Assembly (NCBI GenBank): GCA_004563195.1 | Contig: SFTJ01000006.1 | Coordinates: 17,158 to 81,157 of the forward strand | Source: a bacterium | Lineage (GTDB): Bacteria; Bacteroidota; Bacteroidia; Bacteroidales; Muribaculaceae | Direction: 5' to 3' | Length of the DNA: 64,000 bases | Shown: piece by piece, positions 27,592 to 36,104 of the stretch | How the letters are laid out: each line of letters starts with the position of its first letter | How positions within the stretch are numbered: position 1 is the first letter of the stretch | The notes under the pieces: model-generated | What the model was told of the DNA's origin: nothing | The model's input: only the letters and a program-made list of their open reading frames with translations | Databases searched by the model: none | Program-made: the position numbers and the translations under genes

Positions 27592-29607
27592 ATGAATAAC
27601 CAACAATTTGCAGCTGAGATTCGTGCAGGCATCCCCGATGTGTTGCCCGAAGTTAAGCCCTACGATAAAGACATCAACCATGCGCCGCGCCGCAAGGAGA
27701 TTCTCACCGAAGATGAGAAAAAACTGGCGCTTCGCAATGCGTTGAGATATTTCCCTACAAAATTTCATGCACAACTTGCGCCGGAGTTTGCTAAAGAACT
27801 GCAGGACTACGGACGAATCTATATGTATCGCTTCCGCCCGAGCTACGACATGTATGCGCGTCCTATCGACGAGTATCCCCATCGTTCCCGCCAGGCAGCA
27901 GCTATTATGCTGATGATTCAAAACAACCTCGACCCGGCAGTGGCACAGCACCCGCACGAACTCATTACTTATGGCGGCAATGGCGCAGTATTCCAGAATT
28001 GGGCACAGTACCGACTCATAATGAAATATCTGAGCGAGATGACCGACCAACAGACATTGGTGATGTATTCCGGACATCCGCTGGGCTTGTTCCCCTCGCA
28101 TCCCAATGCTCCGCGTGTGGTGGTAACCAACGGTATGGTAATCCCCAATTACTCAAAGCCCGATGATTGGGAACGTCTCAATGCCCTCGGCGTGAGTCAA
28201 TACGGCCAGATGACAGCCGGTTCATATATGTACATCGGTCCGCAGGGCATAGTGCATGGCACCACCATCACCGTGCTCAATGCCGCAAGAAAGAAGATGG
28301 CTGAAGAAGGCGGTAGAAACGACATACACGGCACATTATTTGTGTCGTCGGGTCTCGGCGGAATGTCGGGTGCACAACCCAAGGCAGGCAATATAGCCGG
28401 AGTGGTGAGCGTGGTGGCAGAAATCAACCCCAAGGCAGCTCAAAAGCGTTACGACCAAGGTTGGGTTGACGAACTTCACGACAACCTCGATGAGTTGATT
28501 CCCGCAATACGCCAAGCCGTGGCAGAGCGCAAAACCGTGTCGATGGCATACGTAGGCAATGTGGTGGACCTCTGGGAACGCCTCGCAGCCGAAAACATCA
28601 AGGTAGACCTCGGCAGCGACCAAACATCGCTCCATAATCCGTGGGCAGGCGGATATTATCCGGTGGGCATGACACTCGAAGAATCGAAGAAGATGATGGC
28701 AGAGGAGCCCGAATTGTTCCGCGAGCGCGTGCAAGAGTCGTTGCGCCGTCAGGTGGCAGCAATCAATAAGCTCACTGCAGCCGGAATGTATTTCTTCGAT
28801 TATGGCAACGCCTTCTTGCTGCAATCGCAACGCGCCGGAGCCGACATTATGGGCGAGAACGGAAAATTCCGTTATCCGTCGTATGTGCAAGATATTATGG
28901 GCCCCATGTTCTTCGACTACGGATTCGGTCCTTTCAGATGGGTATGCACCTCAGGCGATCCGAAGGATTTGGCAGTCACCGACCGCATAGCAGCCGAAGT
29001 GATGGAAGAAATAAAGCTCACTGCTCCCGACGAAATAAAGGGACAGATGGAAGACAATATACACTGGATAAAGGAAGCCGGGCGCAATCATCTCGTGGTG
29101 GGTTCGCAAGCAAGAATCCTGTATGCCGATGCCGAAGGACGTGCCAAGATAGCCTTGGCATTCAACGAAGCCATCAAGAGCGGCGAAATCAGCCGCCCGA
29201 TAGTGCTTGGCAGAGACCATCACGATGTGTCGGGAACCGACTCGCCATTCCGTGAAACCAGCAATATCTACGACGGCTCGCAATTCTGTGCCGATATGGC
29301 AGTGCAGAATGTGATAGGCGACTCGTTCCGCGGTGCTACCTGGGTTTCGATACACAACGGCGGCGGCGTAGGTTGGGGCGAAGTAATCAACGGCGGCTTC
29401 GGTATGGTAATCGACGGCGGCGAAGACAGTGCTCGCCACATAAGCGAGATGCTCTTCTGGGACGTTAACAACGGTATAGCTCGACGCAGTTGGGCACGCA
29501 ACGGAGGCTCGATGAGAAGCATCGAACGCGAGATGCAGCGGACACCCGGACTCACCGTTACCATGCCAAACCTTGTGGATGACGAGATAATAAATAGCGC
29601 ATTATAA
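27592..29607 (+). CDS. hutU: urocanate hydratase
   Basis: A 671-aa NAD+-dependent enzyme converting urocanate to 4-imidazolone-5-propionate. It carries family blocks GNGAVFQNWAQYRL, YSGHPLGLFPSHPNAPR, QMTAGSYMYIGPQGIVHGT, LGSDQTSLHNPWAGGYYP and GPFRWVCTSGDP, the last holding the active-site Cys. At 671 residues it is longer than the ~555-aa Proteobacterial HutU and fits the longer type seen in Bacteroidetes. A hairpin lies between it and hutH. Confidence 0.96.
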   Translation: MNNQQFAAEIRAGIPDVLPEVKPYDKDINHAPRRKEILTEDEKKLALRNALRYFPTKFHAQLAPEFAKELQDYGRIYMYRFRPSYDMYARPIDEYPHRSRQAAAIMLMIQNNLDPAVAQHPHELITYGGNGAVFQNWAQYRLIMKYLSEMTDQQTLVMYSGHPLGLFPSHPNAPRVVVTNGMVIPNYSKPDDWERLNALGVSQYGQMTAGSYMYIGPQGIVHGTTITVLNAARKKMAEEGGRNDIHGTLFVSSGLGGMSGAQPKAGNIAGVVSVVAEINPKAAQKRYDQGWVDELHDNLDELIPAIRQAVAERKTVSMAYVGNVVDLWERLAAENIKVDLGSDQTSLHNPWAGGYYPVGMTLEESKKMMAEEPELFRERVQESLRRQVAAINKLTAAGMYFFDYGNAFLLQSQRAGADIMGENGKFRYPSYVQDIMGPMFFDYGFGPFRWVCTSGDPKDLAVTDRIAAEVMEEIKLTAPDEIKGQMEDNIHWIKEAGRNHLVVGSQARILYADAEGRAKIALAFNEAIKSGEISRPIVLGRDHHDVSGTDSPFRETSNIYDGSQFCADMAVQNVIGDSFRGATWVSIHNGGGVGWGEVINGGFGMVIDGGEDSARHISEMLFWDVNNGIARRSWARNGGSMRSIEREMQRTPGLTVTMPNLVDDEIINSAL

Positions 29608-29625
29608 CCAAACAATTAACTCAAT

Positions 29626-29665
29626 CGAGAGCCCGCTGCCACAGAGCAAGCGCGGCGGGTTCTCG
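29626..29665 (+). other. intercistronic hairpin between hutU and hutH
   Basis: CGAGAGCCCGC (29626-29636) pairs with GCGGGTTCTCG (29655-29665) with one G-U pair and an 18-base loop. No T tract follows, so it is more likely an RNA processing/stability element or weak attenuator than a full terminator. Confidence 0.6.
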
Positions 29666-29699
29666 CTAAAAATAATAATCCTAAAATATCATTAAAACA

Positions 29700-31178
29700 A
29701 TGAGCAAACACCTTATTTCAGCCGAACACCTGACAATAAATCGAATAGAAGAAATAATAGCCAAAGGCTATAAGTTGGAACTTAGCGAAGACGCAGTGCA
29801 GCGCATAGTGCATTGCCGCGAATATCTCGATAAGAAGATAGCTACAAACACCAAGCCCGTGTATGGCGTAACCACCGGATTCGGGTCGCTTTGCAATGTA
29901 TCGATAGGTCACGACTACTTGGCACAGTTGCAAATCAACCTTATGATGTCGCATGCTTGCGGTACAGGCGACCGAGTGCCTAACGAAATAGTGAAAATAA
30001 TGCTTCTGCTCAAGATTCAATCGTTGAGCTATGGTTATTCGGGTTGCAAACTCGACACCGTGCAACGCCTTGTCGACTTTTTCAATAATGACATCTATCC
30101 AATAGTGTATATGCAAGGCTCGCTTGGCGCATCGGGCGACCTCGTGCCACTTGCGCATCTCTCGTTGCCGATAATAGGCCTTGGCGAGGTGGAATATCAA
30201 GGCAAGGTGATGAGCGGCAAGGAGATATTGCAGATTATGGGTTGGCAGCCTATAGAACTTGCTTCGAAAGAAGGTTTGGCGCTGCTCAATGGTACACAAA
30301 ATATGAGTTCGTTTGCCGTATGGGCATTGATTCAGAGCCATCGTCTCAACGACTGGGCCGACAAGATAGCTGCCATGTCGCTCGATGCTTATAACGGTCT
30401 GGTAGAGCCATTTACCGATGCCGTTCACCAAGTGCGTCCACACAAGGGACAAATAGAGACAGCTGCACGCATGCGAGAGCTGCTTCAAGGCAGTGAGATA
30501 TTGGAAAAGCCCAAATCGTATGTTCAAGACCCATATTCATTCCGATGCGTGCCGCAAGTGCATGGCACCGTGAAAGATACTGTGGCTTATGTGGAATCGG
30601 TTATCGACACCGAAATCAATTCGGCTACCGATAATCCCACCGTATGCCCCGATGAGGACCTTATCATCTCGGCAGGCAACTTCCATGGCGAACCGATAGC
30701 ATTGCCAATGGACTTCCTTGCCATAGCGTTGAGCGAACTTGCCAACATCTCGGAGCGCCGCATCTATAAACTCGTGTCGGGCACACGCGGATTGCCGAGT
30801 TTCCTTGTGGCAAATCCGGGCGTGAACAGCGGATTTATGATTACCCAATACACAGCAGCATCGGTGGTTAGCCTCAACAAGAACTTGTGCTCACCGGCAT
30901 CGGTCGACAGCATTCCATCGTGCCAAGGTCAGGAAGACCATGTGAGCATGGGTGCCAATGCCGCCATCAAGTTGTATCAAGTGGTGCTCAACACCGAGCG
31001 CGTGCTTGCCATAGAGCTGCTCAATGCCACTCAGGCTTTGGAATTCCGTCGCCCGCTCAAGTCGTCGGCTGTAATTCAGAGCATTTTTGAGGATTATCGC
31101 AAGGTGGTGCCGTTTATCATCAACGATGAAGTGATGTATCCTTATATCCAAAAATCGATAGAGTTTTTGAGAAAATAA
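29700..31178 (+). CDS. hutH: histidine ammonia-lyase
   Basis: A 492-aa enzyme that deaminates L-histidine to urocanate. The Ala-Ser-Gly triad that cyclises to the MIO cofactor is at 144-146, in GSLGASGDLVPLAHLSL. The upstream YGVTTGFGSL block supplies the active-site Tyr, and LLNGTQ and the C-terminal QDHVSMGANAA-type segment (here QEDHVSMGANAA) are also present. It is the third gene of the hut operon, 92 bp after hutU and 17 bp before hutI. Confidence 0.97.
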   Translation: MSKHLISAEHLTINRIEEIIAKGYKLELSEDAVQRIVHCREYLDKKIATNTKPVYGVTTGFGSLCNVSIGHDYLAQLQINLMMSHACGTGDRVPNEIVKIMLLLKIQSLSYGYSGCKLDTVQRLVDFFNNDIYPIVYMQGSLGASGDLVPLAHLSLPIIGLGEVEYQGKVMSGKEILQIMGWQPIELASKEGLALLNGTQNMSSFAVWALIQSHRLNDWADKIAAMSLDAYNGLVEPFTDAVHQVRPHKGQIETAARMRELLQGSEILEKPKSYVQDPYSFRCVPQVHGTVKDTVAYVESVIDTEINSATDNPTVCPDEDLIISAGNFHGEPIALPMDFLAIALSELANISERRIYKLVSGTRGLPSFLVANPGVNSGFMITQYTAASVVSLNKNLCSPASVDSIPSCQGQEDHVSMGANAAIKLYQVVLNTERVLAIELLNATQALEFRRPLKSSAVIQSIFEDYRKVVPFIINDEVMYPYIQKSIEFLRK

Positions 31179-31195
31179 TTTAAGTAATATTTATC

Positions 31196-32434
31196 ATGCG
31201 AACGCTGATTAAGAATATCAAGACCCTTGTGGGTGCAGGCAGTGAAGGCAAACTGAGGCTTGAAGGTGCCGAAATGGCACAATTAGGAACAATCGACAAT
31301 GCTTGGCTGCTTGTAGACGGAGAGCGCATAAGTTCGTTCGGCGAAATGCGCTGCCTCGACGAAGCAACAGCATGTGCCGACCTTGTGGTGGATGCCCAAG
31401 GAGGCATGGTGCTGCCATCGTGGTGCGACCCTCACACCCACATAGTGTATGCCGGCAGCCGCGAGGGCGAGTTTGTCGACAAAATACGCGGTATGAGTTA
31501 CGAAGAGATAGCCAAGCGAGGCGGCGGTATACTCAATTCAGCCGATTTGCTCCACACACTCACCGAGGAGAGCCTCTATGAGCAAGCCGTGAAGCGCGCC
31601 CGCGAGATGATGCTCAAGGGCACCGGTTGCATAGAGATAAAAAGCGGATACGGACTCAATACCGCCGACGAACTGAAGATGCTTCGCGTGATAAAGCGTA
31701 TGAAAGAGACCTTGCCGGTGAAGATAGTGTCGACCTTTCTCGGCGCACATGCCGTGGGACGCCAATACACTCAGCCGGAATATGTAAATCTGATAATCGA
31801 CGAGATGATACCCGAAGTGGGTAGGCAGAAATTGGCTGACTATATCGATGTGTTCTGCGACACCGGTTTCTTCACGGTAGAAGAGACGGCGCGCATACTC
31901 GAAGCCGGCGCCAAGTGGGGCATGCTACCCAAGATACATGCCGACGAACTTGCATCGTCGGGTGGAGTGGAGGTAGGTGTGGCTCATAATGCCCTCTCGG
32001 TGGACCATCTCGAACGAATGACCGATAGCCAGATAGAAGTGCTTCGCGGCAGCGGCACAATGCCCACAGCTTTGCCCGGCACATCGTTCTTCTTGAACAT
32101 GCCTTTTGCTCCGGCTCGCAAGATTATTGATGCCGGTCTGGGCGTGGCAGTGGCGAGTGACTATAATCCGGGTTCCACGCCCTCGGGCGATATGAAATTT
32201 GTGGTGTCGCTTGCGTGCATCAAGATGCGTTTGCTCCCCGAGGAAGCCATCAATGCTGCCACCATCAACTCGGCTTATGCTATGGGGCTGAGCAAAGATT
32301 ATGGTTCGATTGAAGCAGGCAAGGTGGCAAATTTCTTCATCACCGAGCCCATTCCATCGGTCAATTTCATACCCTATGCCTACACCTCGCCCATCATCAG
32401 CCGCGTGTTCCTGAAAGGTGAGGAAGTGCACTGA
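31196..32434 (+). CDS. hutI: imidazolonepropionase
   Basis: A 412-aa amidohydrolase-fold enzyme hydrolysing 4-imidazolone-5-propionate to N-formiminoglutamate, the substrate of the first gene in the operon. Metal and substrate motifs are WCDPHTHIVYAGSREGEF, STFLGAHAV, PKIHADELASSGGVE and ASDYNPGSTPSGD. The N- and C-terminal strands form the small beta-sandwich. It closes the hut operon. Confidence 0.97.
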   Translation: MRTLIKNIKTLVGAGSEGKLRLEGAEMAQLGTIDNAWLLVDGERISSFGEMRCLDEATACADLVVDAQGGMVLPSWCDPHTHIVYAGSREGEFVDKIRGMSYEEIAKRGGGILNSADLLHTLTEESLYEQAVKRAREMMLKGTGCIEIKSGYGLNTADELKMLRVIKRMKETLPVKIVSTFLGAHAVGRQYTQPEYVNLIIDEMIPEVGRQKLADYIDVFCDTGFFTVEETARILEAGAKWGMLPKIHADELASSGGVEVGVAHNALSVDHLERMTDSQIEVLRGSGTMPTALPGTSFFLNMPFAPARKIIDAGLGVAVASDYNPGSTPSGDMKFVVSLACIKMRLLPEEAINAATINSAYAMGLSKDYGSIEAGKVANFFITEPIPSVNFIPYAYTSPIISRVFLKGEEVH

Positions 32435-32471
32435 TTTTGCACATTAATAGTTTTCATATAATAGTAGTGGT

Positions 32472-32500
32472 AACCGTCGGGACATAAGCGCTCGGCGGTT
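32472..32500. terminator. hairpin between convergent hutI and glycosyltransferase genes
   Basis: AACCGTCGG (32472-32480) pairs with TCGGCGGTT (32492-32500), allowing one G-U pair. It is followed on the plus strand by a short, weak T-rich run (AATTTTG). Placed between convergent genes, it may serve both directions. Confidence 0.5.
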
Positions 32501-32526
32501 AATTTTGCTATATGGTAAGGGTTTGA

Positions 32527-33492
32527 TTATTGGAGATTTGAGTCGGAGGTTTGTTCCTCGATGAAATAGCGCGGACGATGCTTCACTTCGCTGTAAATTC
32601 TGCCTATGTATTCGCCAATAATGCCCAAGCAAGTGAGGATGGCGCCGCCAATGAACCACAGCGAGATGATGAGCGAAGTCCAGCCCTCGATGGTGGAGTT
32701 GGTGACGTGCCTGTATAGGCCATATATGATAAGCACGGTCGACACCACAAGCATGGCAAGCCCCAAGAAAGTGATGAAACGCAGCGGTTTGAGCGAAAAC
32801 GATGTAATGCCCACGAAAGCAAAATTGAGCATCTTGGTGAGCGGGTATTTCGAGCTGCCCGCCATACGCTCCTTGCGAGTGTAGTAGACGCAAGTGTAAG
32901 GAAAACCAATGCTTTTCACCATGCCACGCACAAACATGTTTCGCTCCGGGAATTGCATCAAAGCCCGCATAGCGCGTAGACTCATAAGTCGGAAATCGCC
33001 GTGGTTGTAGATGATTTCGCCGCCAATCGATGCCATAAACTTATAGAAAGAGTGAGCGGTGAAGTGTTTTAAGAACGAATCGCTCTGGCGGTTGTCGCGC
33101 ACGCCGAACACCACATCGTTGCCGTGATGAAAGGCATCGAGCATTTCATCGATTACCGAAATATCGTCCTGCAAGTCGGCATCGATGCTTATGGTGGCAT
33201 CGGCTTGCATAGCCACAGCGCGCTCCAAACCCGCCCAGAGGGCATTTTGATGTCCCACATTGTGCGATAGCTTGATGCCCGAAATCATTCGGTTGTTCGC
33301 CGCACTTTGTTTGATGATATTCCACGAATTGTCGGTGCTGCCATCATCAACAAAGATAATACGACCATTGCCTATCGAGCCTTTTTCGATAAGGCGCAAT
33401 AGGGCAGCAGTTAACTGCTCGATGGTGGTGGGCAACATTTCCTGCTCGTTGTTGCAAGGCACCACTAATGCCAATTGAGTGTCGTATGCCAT
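32527..33492 (-). CDS. GT2 glycosyltransferase, GtrB/DPM1-like
   Basis: A 321-aa membrane-attached glycosyltransferase. The GT-A domain has LVVPCNNEQEMLPTT at the N-terminus, the DDGSTDNSW block (about 48-56) and DADLQDD (about 99-105) for metal/nucleotide-sugar binding. Two C-terminal spans (about 235-260 and 270-297) match GtrB-like enzymes that attach a sugar to undecaprenyl phosphate. The target glycan is unknown; the gene stands alone on the minus strand. Confidence 0.9.
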   Translation of the reverse strand: MAYDTQLALVVPCNNEQEMLPTTIEQLTAALLRLIEKGSIGNGRIIFVDDGSTDNSWNIIKQSAANNRMISGIKLSHNVGHQNALWAGLERAVAMQADATISIDADLQDDISVIDEMLDAFHHGNDVVFGVRDNRQSDSFLKHFTAHSFYKFMASIGGEIIYNHGDFRLMSLRAMRALMQFPERNMFVRGMVKSIGFPYTCVYYTRKERMAGSSKYPLTKMLNFAFVGITSFSLKPLRFITFLGLAMLVVSTVLIIYGLYRHVTNSTIEGWTSLIISLWFIGGAILTCLGIIGEYIGRIYSEVKHRPRYFIEEQTSDSNLQ

Positions 33493-33596
33493 AAGTTTTA
33501 CAAAAATAATGAAAATAAATCATTCGACATATATTTTAGAACCATGAAAAGATAGTTTTTTTGGCGTTAGCACTTTTATTATAGGCGAAAAATAGA

Positions 33597-33604
33597 TAAT
33601 TTTG
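33597..33604 (+). promoter_or_regulatory. candidate -7 element of the hydrolase/Mur ligase/Ddl operon
   Basis: TAATTTTG is an exact TAnnTTTG. About 20 bases upstream lies TTTTA (33573-33577), a weak -33. The leader to the ATG at 33687 would be about 75 bases. Confidence 0.45.
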
Positions 33605-33686
33605 TATTCGATTTTGAAGCGAGTTGCCGATGGCGGTGTTTAGTCGGCGGCAATCGCATAAGAGTCTGAAAACAAATATAATAGGA

Positions 33687-34472
33687 ATGATAAAACATAT
33701 CGATATAAAAGGCGTTGATTTTTGCTACAATGTGGAGGGCGAAGGCTGCCCGGTGATATTGATGCACGGATGGGGCTGCAATCACACCACTTTGGCGAGC
33801 ATAGAGCAGACGTTGGCACCCTACATGAAGGTTTATAATGTGGATTTTCCGGGATTCGGCGACAGCACCGAGCCTGAGGAAGTGTGGGGTGTGGAAGAGT
33901 ATACGCAATTGATAGAAGAGATGGTGCGCGTGGAAGGCATAGAGCGGCCGGTGTTGCTCGGACATTCGTTTGGCGGCAGAGTGGGCATATTATATGCATC
34001 GCGCAACGAGGTCAACAAGCTCATCCTCACCGATGCAGCAGGAGTGAAGCCTCGCCGCAGCCTGAAATATTACTATAAGGTATACACATATAAGGCAATG
34101 AAGCACATAGTGCTCGCCTTGTATGGCAAGGAGAAAGGTGAGACCGTGCTCAATAAGATAAGAGCAAAGAAAGGTTCGAGTGATTACAGCAACTCCACAC
34201 CCAAGATGCGAGCCATCTTGAGCAAGGTGGTAAATGAAGACTTGAAGCATGTGATGCCGAGCATAAAATGCCCCACACTGCTCATCTGGGGCGAAAAAGA
34301 CACAGCAACGCCCATAGGCGATGCCAAAATAATGGAAAAATTGATTCCCGATGCCGGATTGGTGTCGTTCCCCAATGCCGGACATTATAGTTTTCTCGAC
34401 AATGCCTATCAATATCAGGCAGTGCTGAGAAGTTTTTTGAAAAAAGAAATAGAACAATCGTCACAAAAATAA
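33687..34472 (+). CDS. alpha/beta hydrolase
   Basis: A 261-aa cytoplasmic alpha/beta-hydrolase. The oxyanion motif is LMHGWGCN, the nucleophile elbow GHSFGG, the acid Asp in LIWGEKDTATP and the His in NAGHYSF. The ATG at 33687 (MIKHIDIKGVDF) is preferred; a TTG 63 bases upstream would add 21 residues with no hydrolase homology. The next gene starts 3 bp after its stop. Hydrolase, TM-Mur ligase and Ddl are tightly spaced and should work together, perhaps on a cell-wall precursor; substrate unknown. Confidence 0.88.
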   Translation: MIKHIDIKGVDFCYNVEGEGCPVILMHGWGCNHTTLASIEQTLAPYMKVYNVDFPGFGDSTEPEEVWGVEEYTQLIEEMVRVEGIERPVLLGHSFGGRVGILYASRNEVNKLILTDAAGVKPRRSLKYYYKVYTYKAMKHIVLALYGKEKGETVLNKIRAKKGSSDYSNSTPKMRAILSKVVNEDLKHVMPSIKCPTLLIWGEKDTATPIGDAKIMEKLIPDAGLVSFPNAGHYSFLDNAYQYQAVLRSFLKKEIEQSSQK

Positions 34473-34475
34473 GCG

Positions 34476-36059
34476 ATGAATATAGAAGCAATAGTGAATG
34501 TGGTGTTTGCCGTATCGGCATTGTTTGCTTTGGCAGTGATGTTGAAGCACGATATGCAGATGATGCAGCAAAACTCTTATCGCAACGAGCGATATATCAA
34601 GTGGTTTAAGCAAAACAACGAATCCACCTCGATGCAACGTCTGATAGCATTGTTTGCCACAATAGTGTCAGCTACATCGATGTGTGAAAATTCCTGGTAT
34701 GTGATTATCATCATTTCGTGCCTCTTGGTGTGGACCGGAGTGAGCGAATTGCGTAAGAAATTTAAGAAGCCGCTTGTGTTTACCAAGCGCGTGCAGCGAC
34801 TTTATTTCACCGAATTGGCATTGATACTGCTTGCTACCGCCGCAGTGGCAGTGTGGAAGCAGAATGTCTATACGGCAGGATTTGTGATGGCGATCGCTAC
34901 CGCAGTGTCGGGATTCATCACTATGGCAGTGAATTGGCTGATGAAGCCAGTAGAGAATCACATCAATCAAGGTTTTATCAACGATGCCAAGCGCCGGCTT
35001 GCCGGTATGCAAGATATGAAAATAGTGGGCATAACAGGCAGTTATGGCAAGACCAGCACCAAGCACTATCTCAATCGCATATTGAGCGAGAAATACTCGG
35101 TGCTGATGACCCCCGGCAGCTACAACACCCCTATGGGCGTGGTGCGAACCGTGCGTGAGATGATGCAGCCCTACAACGACCTATTCATAGTGGAAATGGG
35201 TGCAAAAAACATAGGCGACATAAAGGAAATATGCGACATAGTGCATCCCCAAATGGGCATTGTGACTGCAGTAGGCGCACAGCACCTTGAGTCGTTTAAG
35301 AGCATTGAGAATGTGCAACGCACCAAGTTTGAACTCGTAGATGCCCTTCCTGCCGACGGTTTTGCAGTGGTGAACAACGACTTCCCCTATGTGGCTAATC
35401 GCGAAGTAACCAATGTGGAATGTGTGCGTTACAGTGTGGGCGATGAAAATAAGGGCGACTATCGCGCCAAGAATATTCAATACAGTTCGCGAGGCACATC
35501 GTTCACAATAGAGGGATGCGGCAAGAGCATCGACCTGCAAACCAAGCTCGTGGGCGAATGCAACATAAGCAACCTTATGGCAGCAGTGATAGTGGCAATG
35601 AAACTCGATGTTCCGGAGCAGAAAATAAAGTATGCCGTGAGCCGAATAGAGCAAGTGGAACACCGCTTGAATGTGAAGCGCACCGCATCGGGCATCACTA
35701 TCATCGACGATGCATTCAACAGCAATCCCGACGGGTCGCGAATGGCACTCGATGTGCTTGGCGGCATGACCGGCGGAAAGCGTATAGTGATTACACCGGG
35801 TATGATAGAACTCGGCGAAAAACAAGCCTACTACAATGAAAAATTCGGCGAACACATAGCCGAAACCTGCGATGTGGCAATAGTGGTGGGTCAGTATAAT
35901 CGCGAAGCCATATTGAAAGGCATAAAGAGTGGCGGTATGGCAGATGCTAATGTGAAGGTGGCCGACAGTTTTGCCGAAGCACAGCAGATGATGCTGTCGT
36001 TTGCCAAGGCGGGCGATACCGTGCTCTATGAGAATGACCTCCCCGACACATTTAAGTGA
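34476..36059 (+). CDS. membrane-anchored Mur ligase (MurF-like) lacking the MurF N-domain
   Basis: A 527-aa protein. Residues 1-160 hold four hydrophobic segments (about 4-22, 56-70 with 74-90, 113-127 and 132-154). Then comes a Mur ligase core with P-loop TGSYGKTST (187-195), EMGAKNIGDIKEI, and the C-terminal domain starting near VEHRLNV with IDDAFNSNPDG. The usual ~80-residue MurF N-terminal UDP-substrate domain is absent and a membrane domain takes its place. Automatic annotation would call it murF, but it is probably a paralogue that ligates an amino acid or dipeptide at the membrane. It lies between an alpha/beta hydrolase and a Ddl-type ligase. Confidence 0.85.
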   Translation: MNIEAIVNVVFAVSALFALAVMLKHDMQMMQQNSYRNERYIKWFKQNNESTSMQRLIALFATIVSATSMCENSWYVIIIISCLLVWTGVSELRKKFKKPLVFTKRVQRLYFTELALILLATAAVAVWKQNVYTAGFVMAIATAVSGFITMAVNWLMKPVENHINQGFINDAKRRLAGMQDMKIVGITGSYGKTSTKHYLNRILSEKYSVLMTPGSYNTPMGVVRTVREMMQPYNDLFIVEMGAKNIGDIKEICDIVHPQMGIVTAVGAQHLESFKSIENVQRTKFELVDALPADGFAVVNNDFPYVANREVTNVECVRYSVGDENKGDYRAKNIQYSSRGTSFTIEGCGKSIDLQTKLVGECNISNLMAAVIVAMKLDVPEQKIKYAVSRIEQVEHRLNVKRTASGITIIDDAFNSNPDGSRMALDVLGGMTGGKRIVITPGMIELGEKQAYYNEKFGEHIAETCDVAIVVGQYNREAILKGIKSGGMADANVKVADSFAEAQQMMLSFAKAGDTVLYENDLPDTFK

Positions 36060-36104
36060 GAAAATGAGTAGAGAAATAACAACGAAATTTTAGATAAAGA
36101 AAAA

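Noticed and set aside
33624..33686. TTG-started 21-residue extension of the alpha/beta hydrolase
   Set aside because: The extra residues are not hydrolase-like, and an ATG start at 33687 fits the family and a normal leader length.
34476..36059. Calling this gene murF outright
   Set aside because: The MurF N-terminal substrate domain is missing and is replaced by membrane segments, so the symbol would overstate the evidence.
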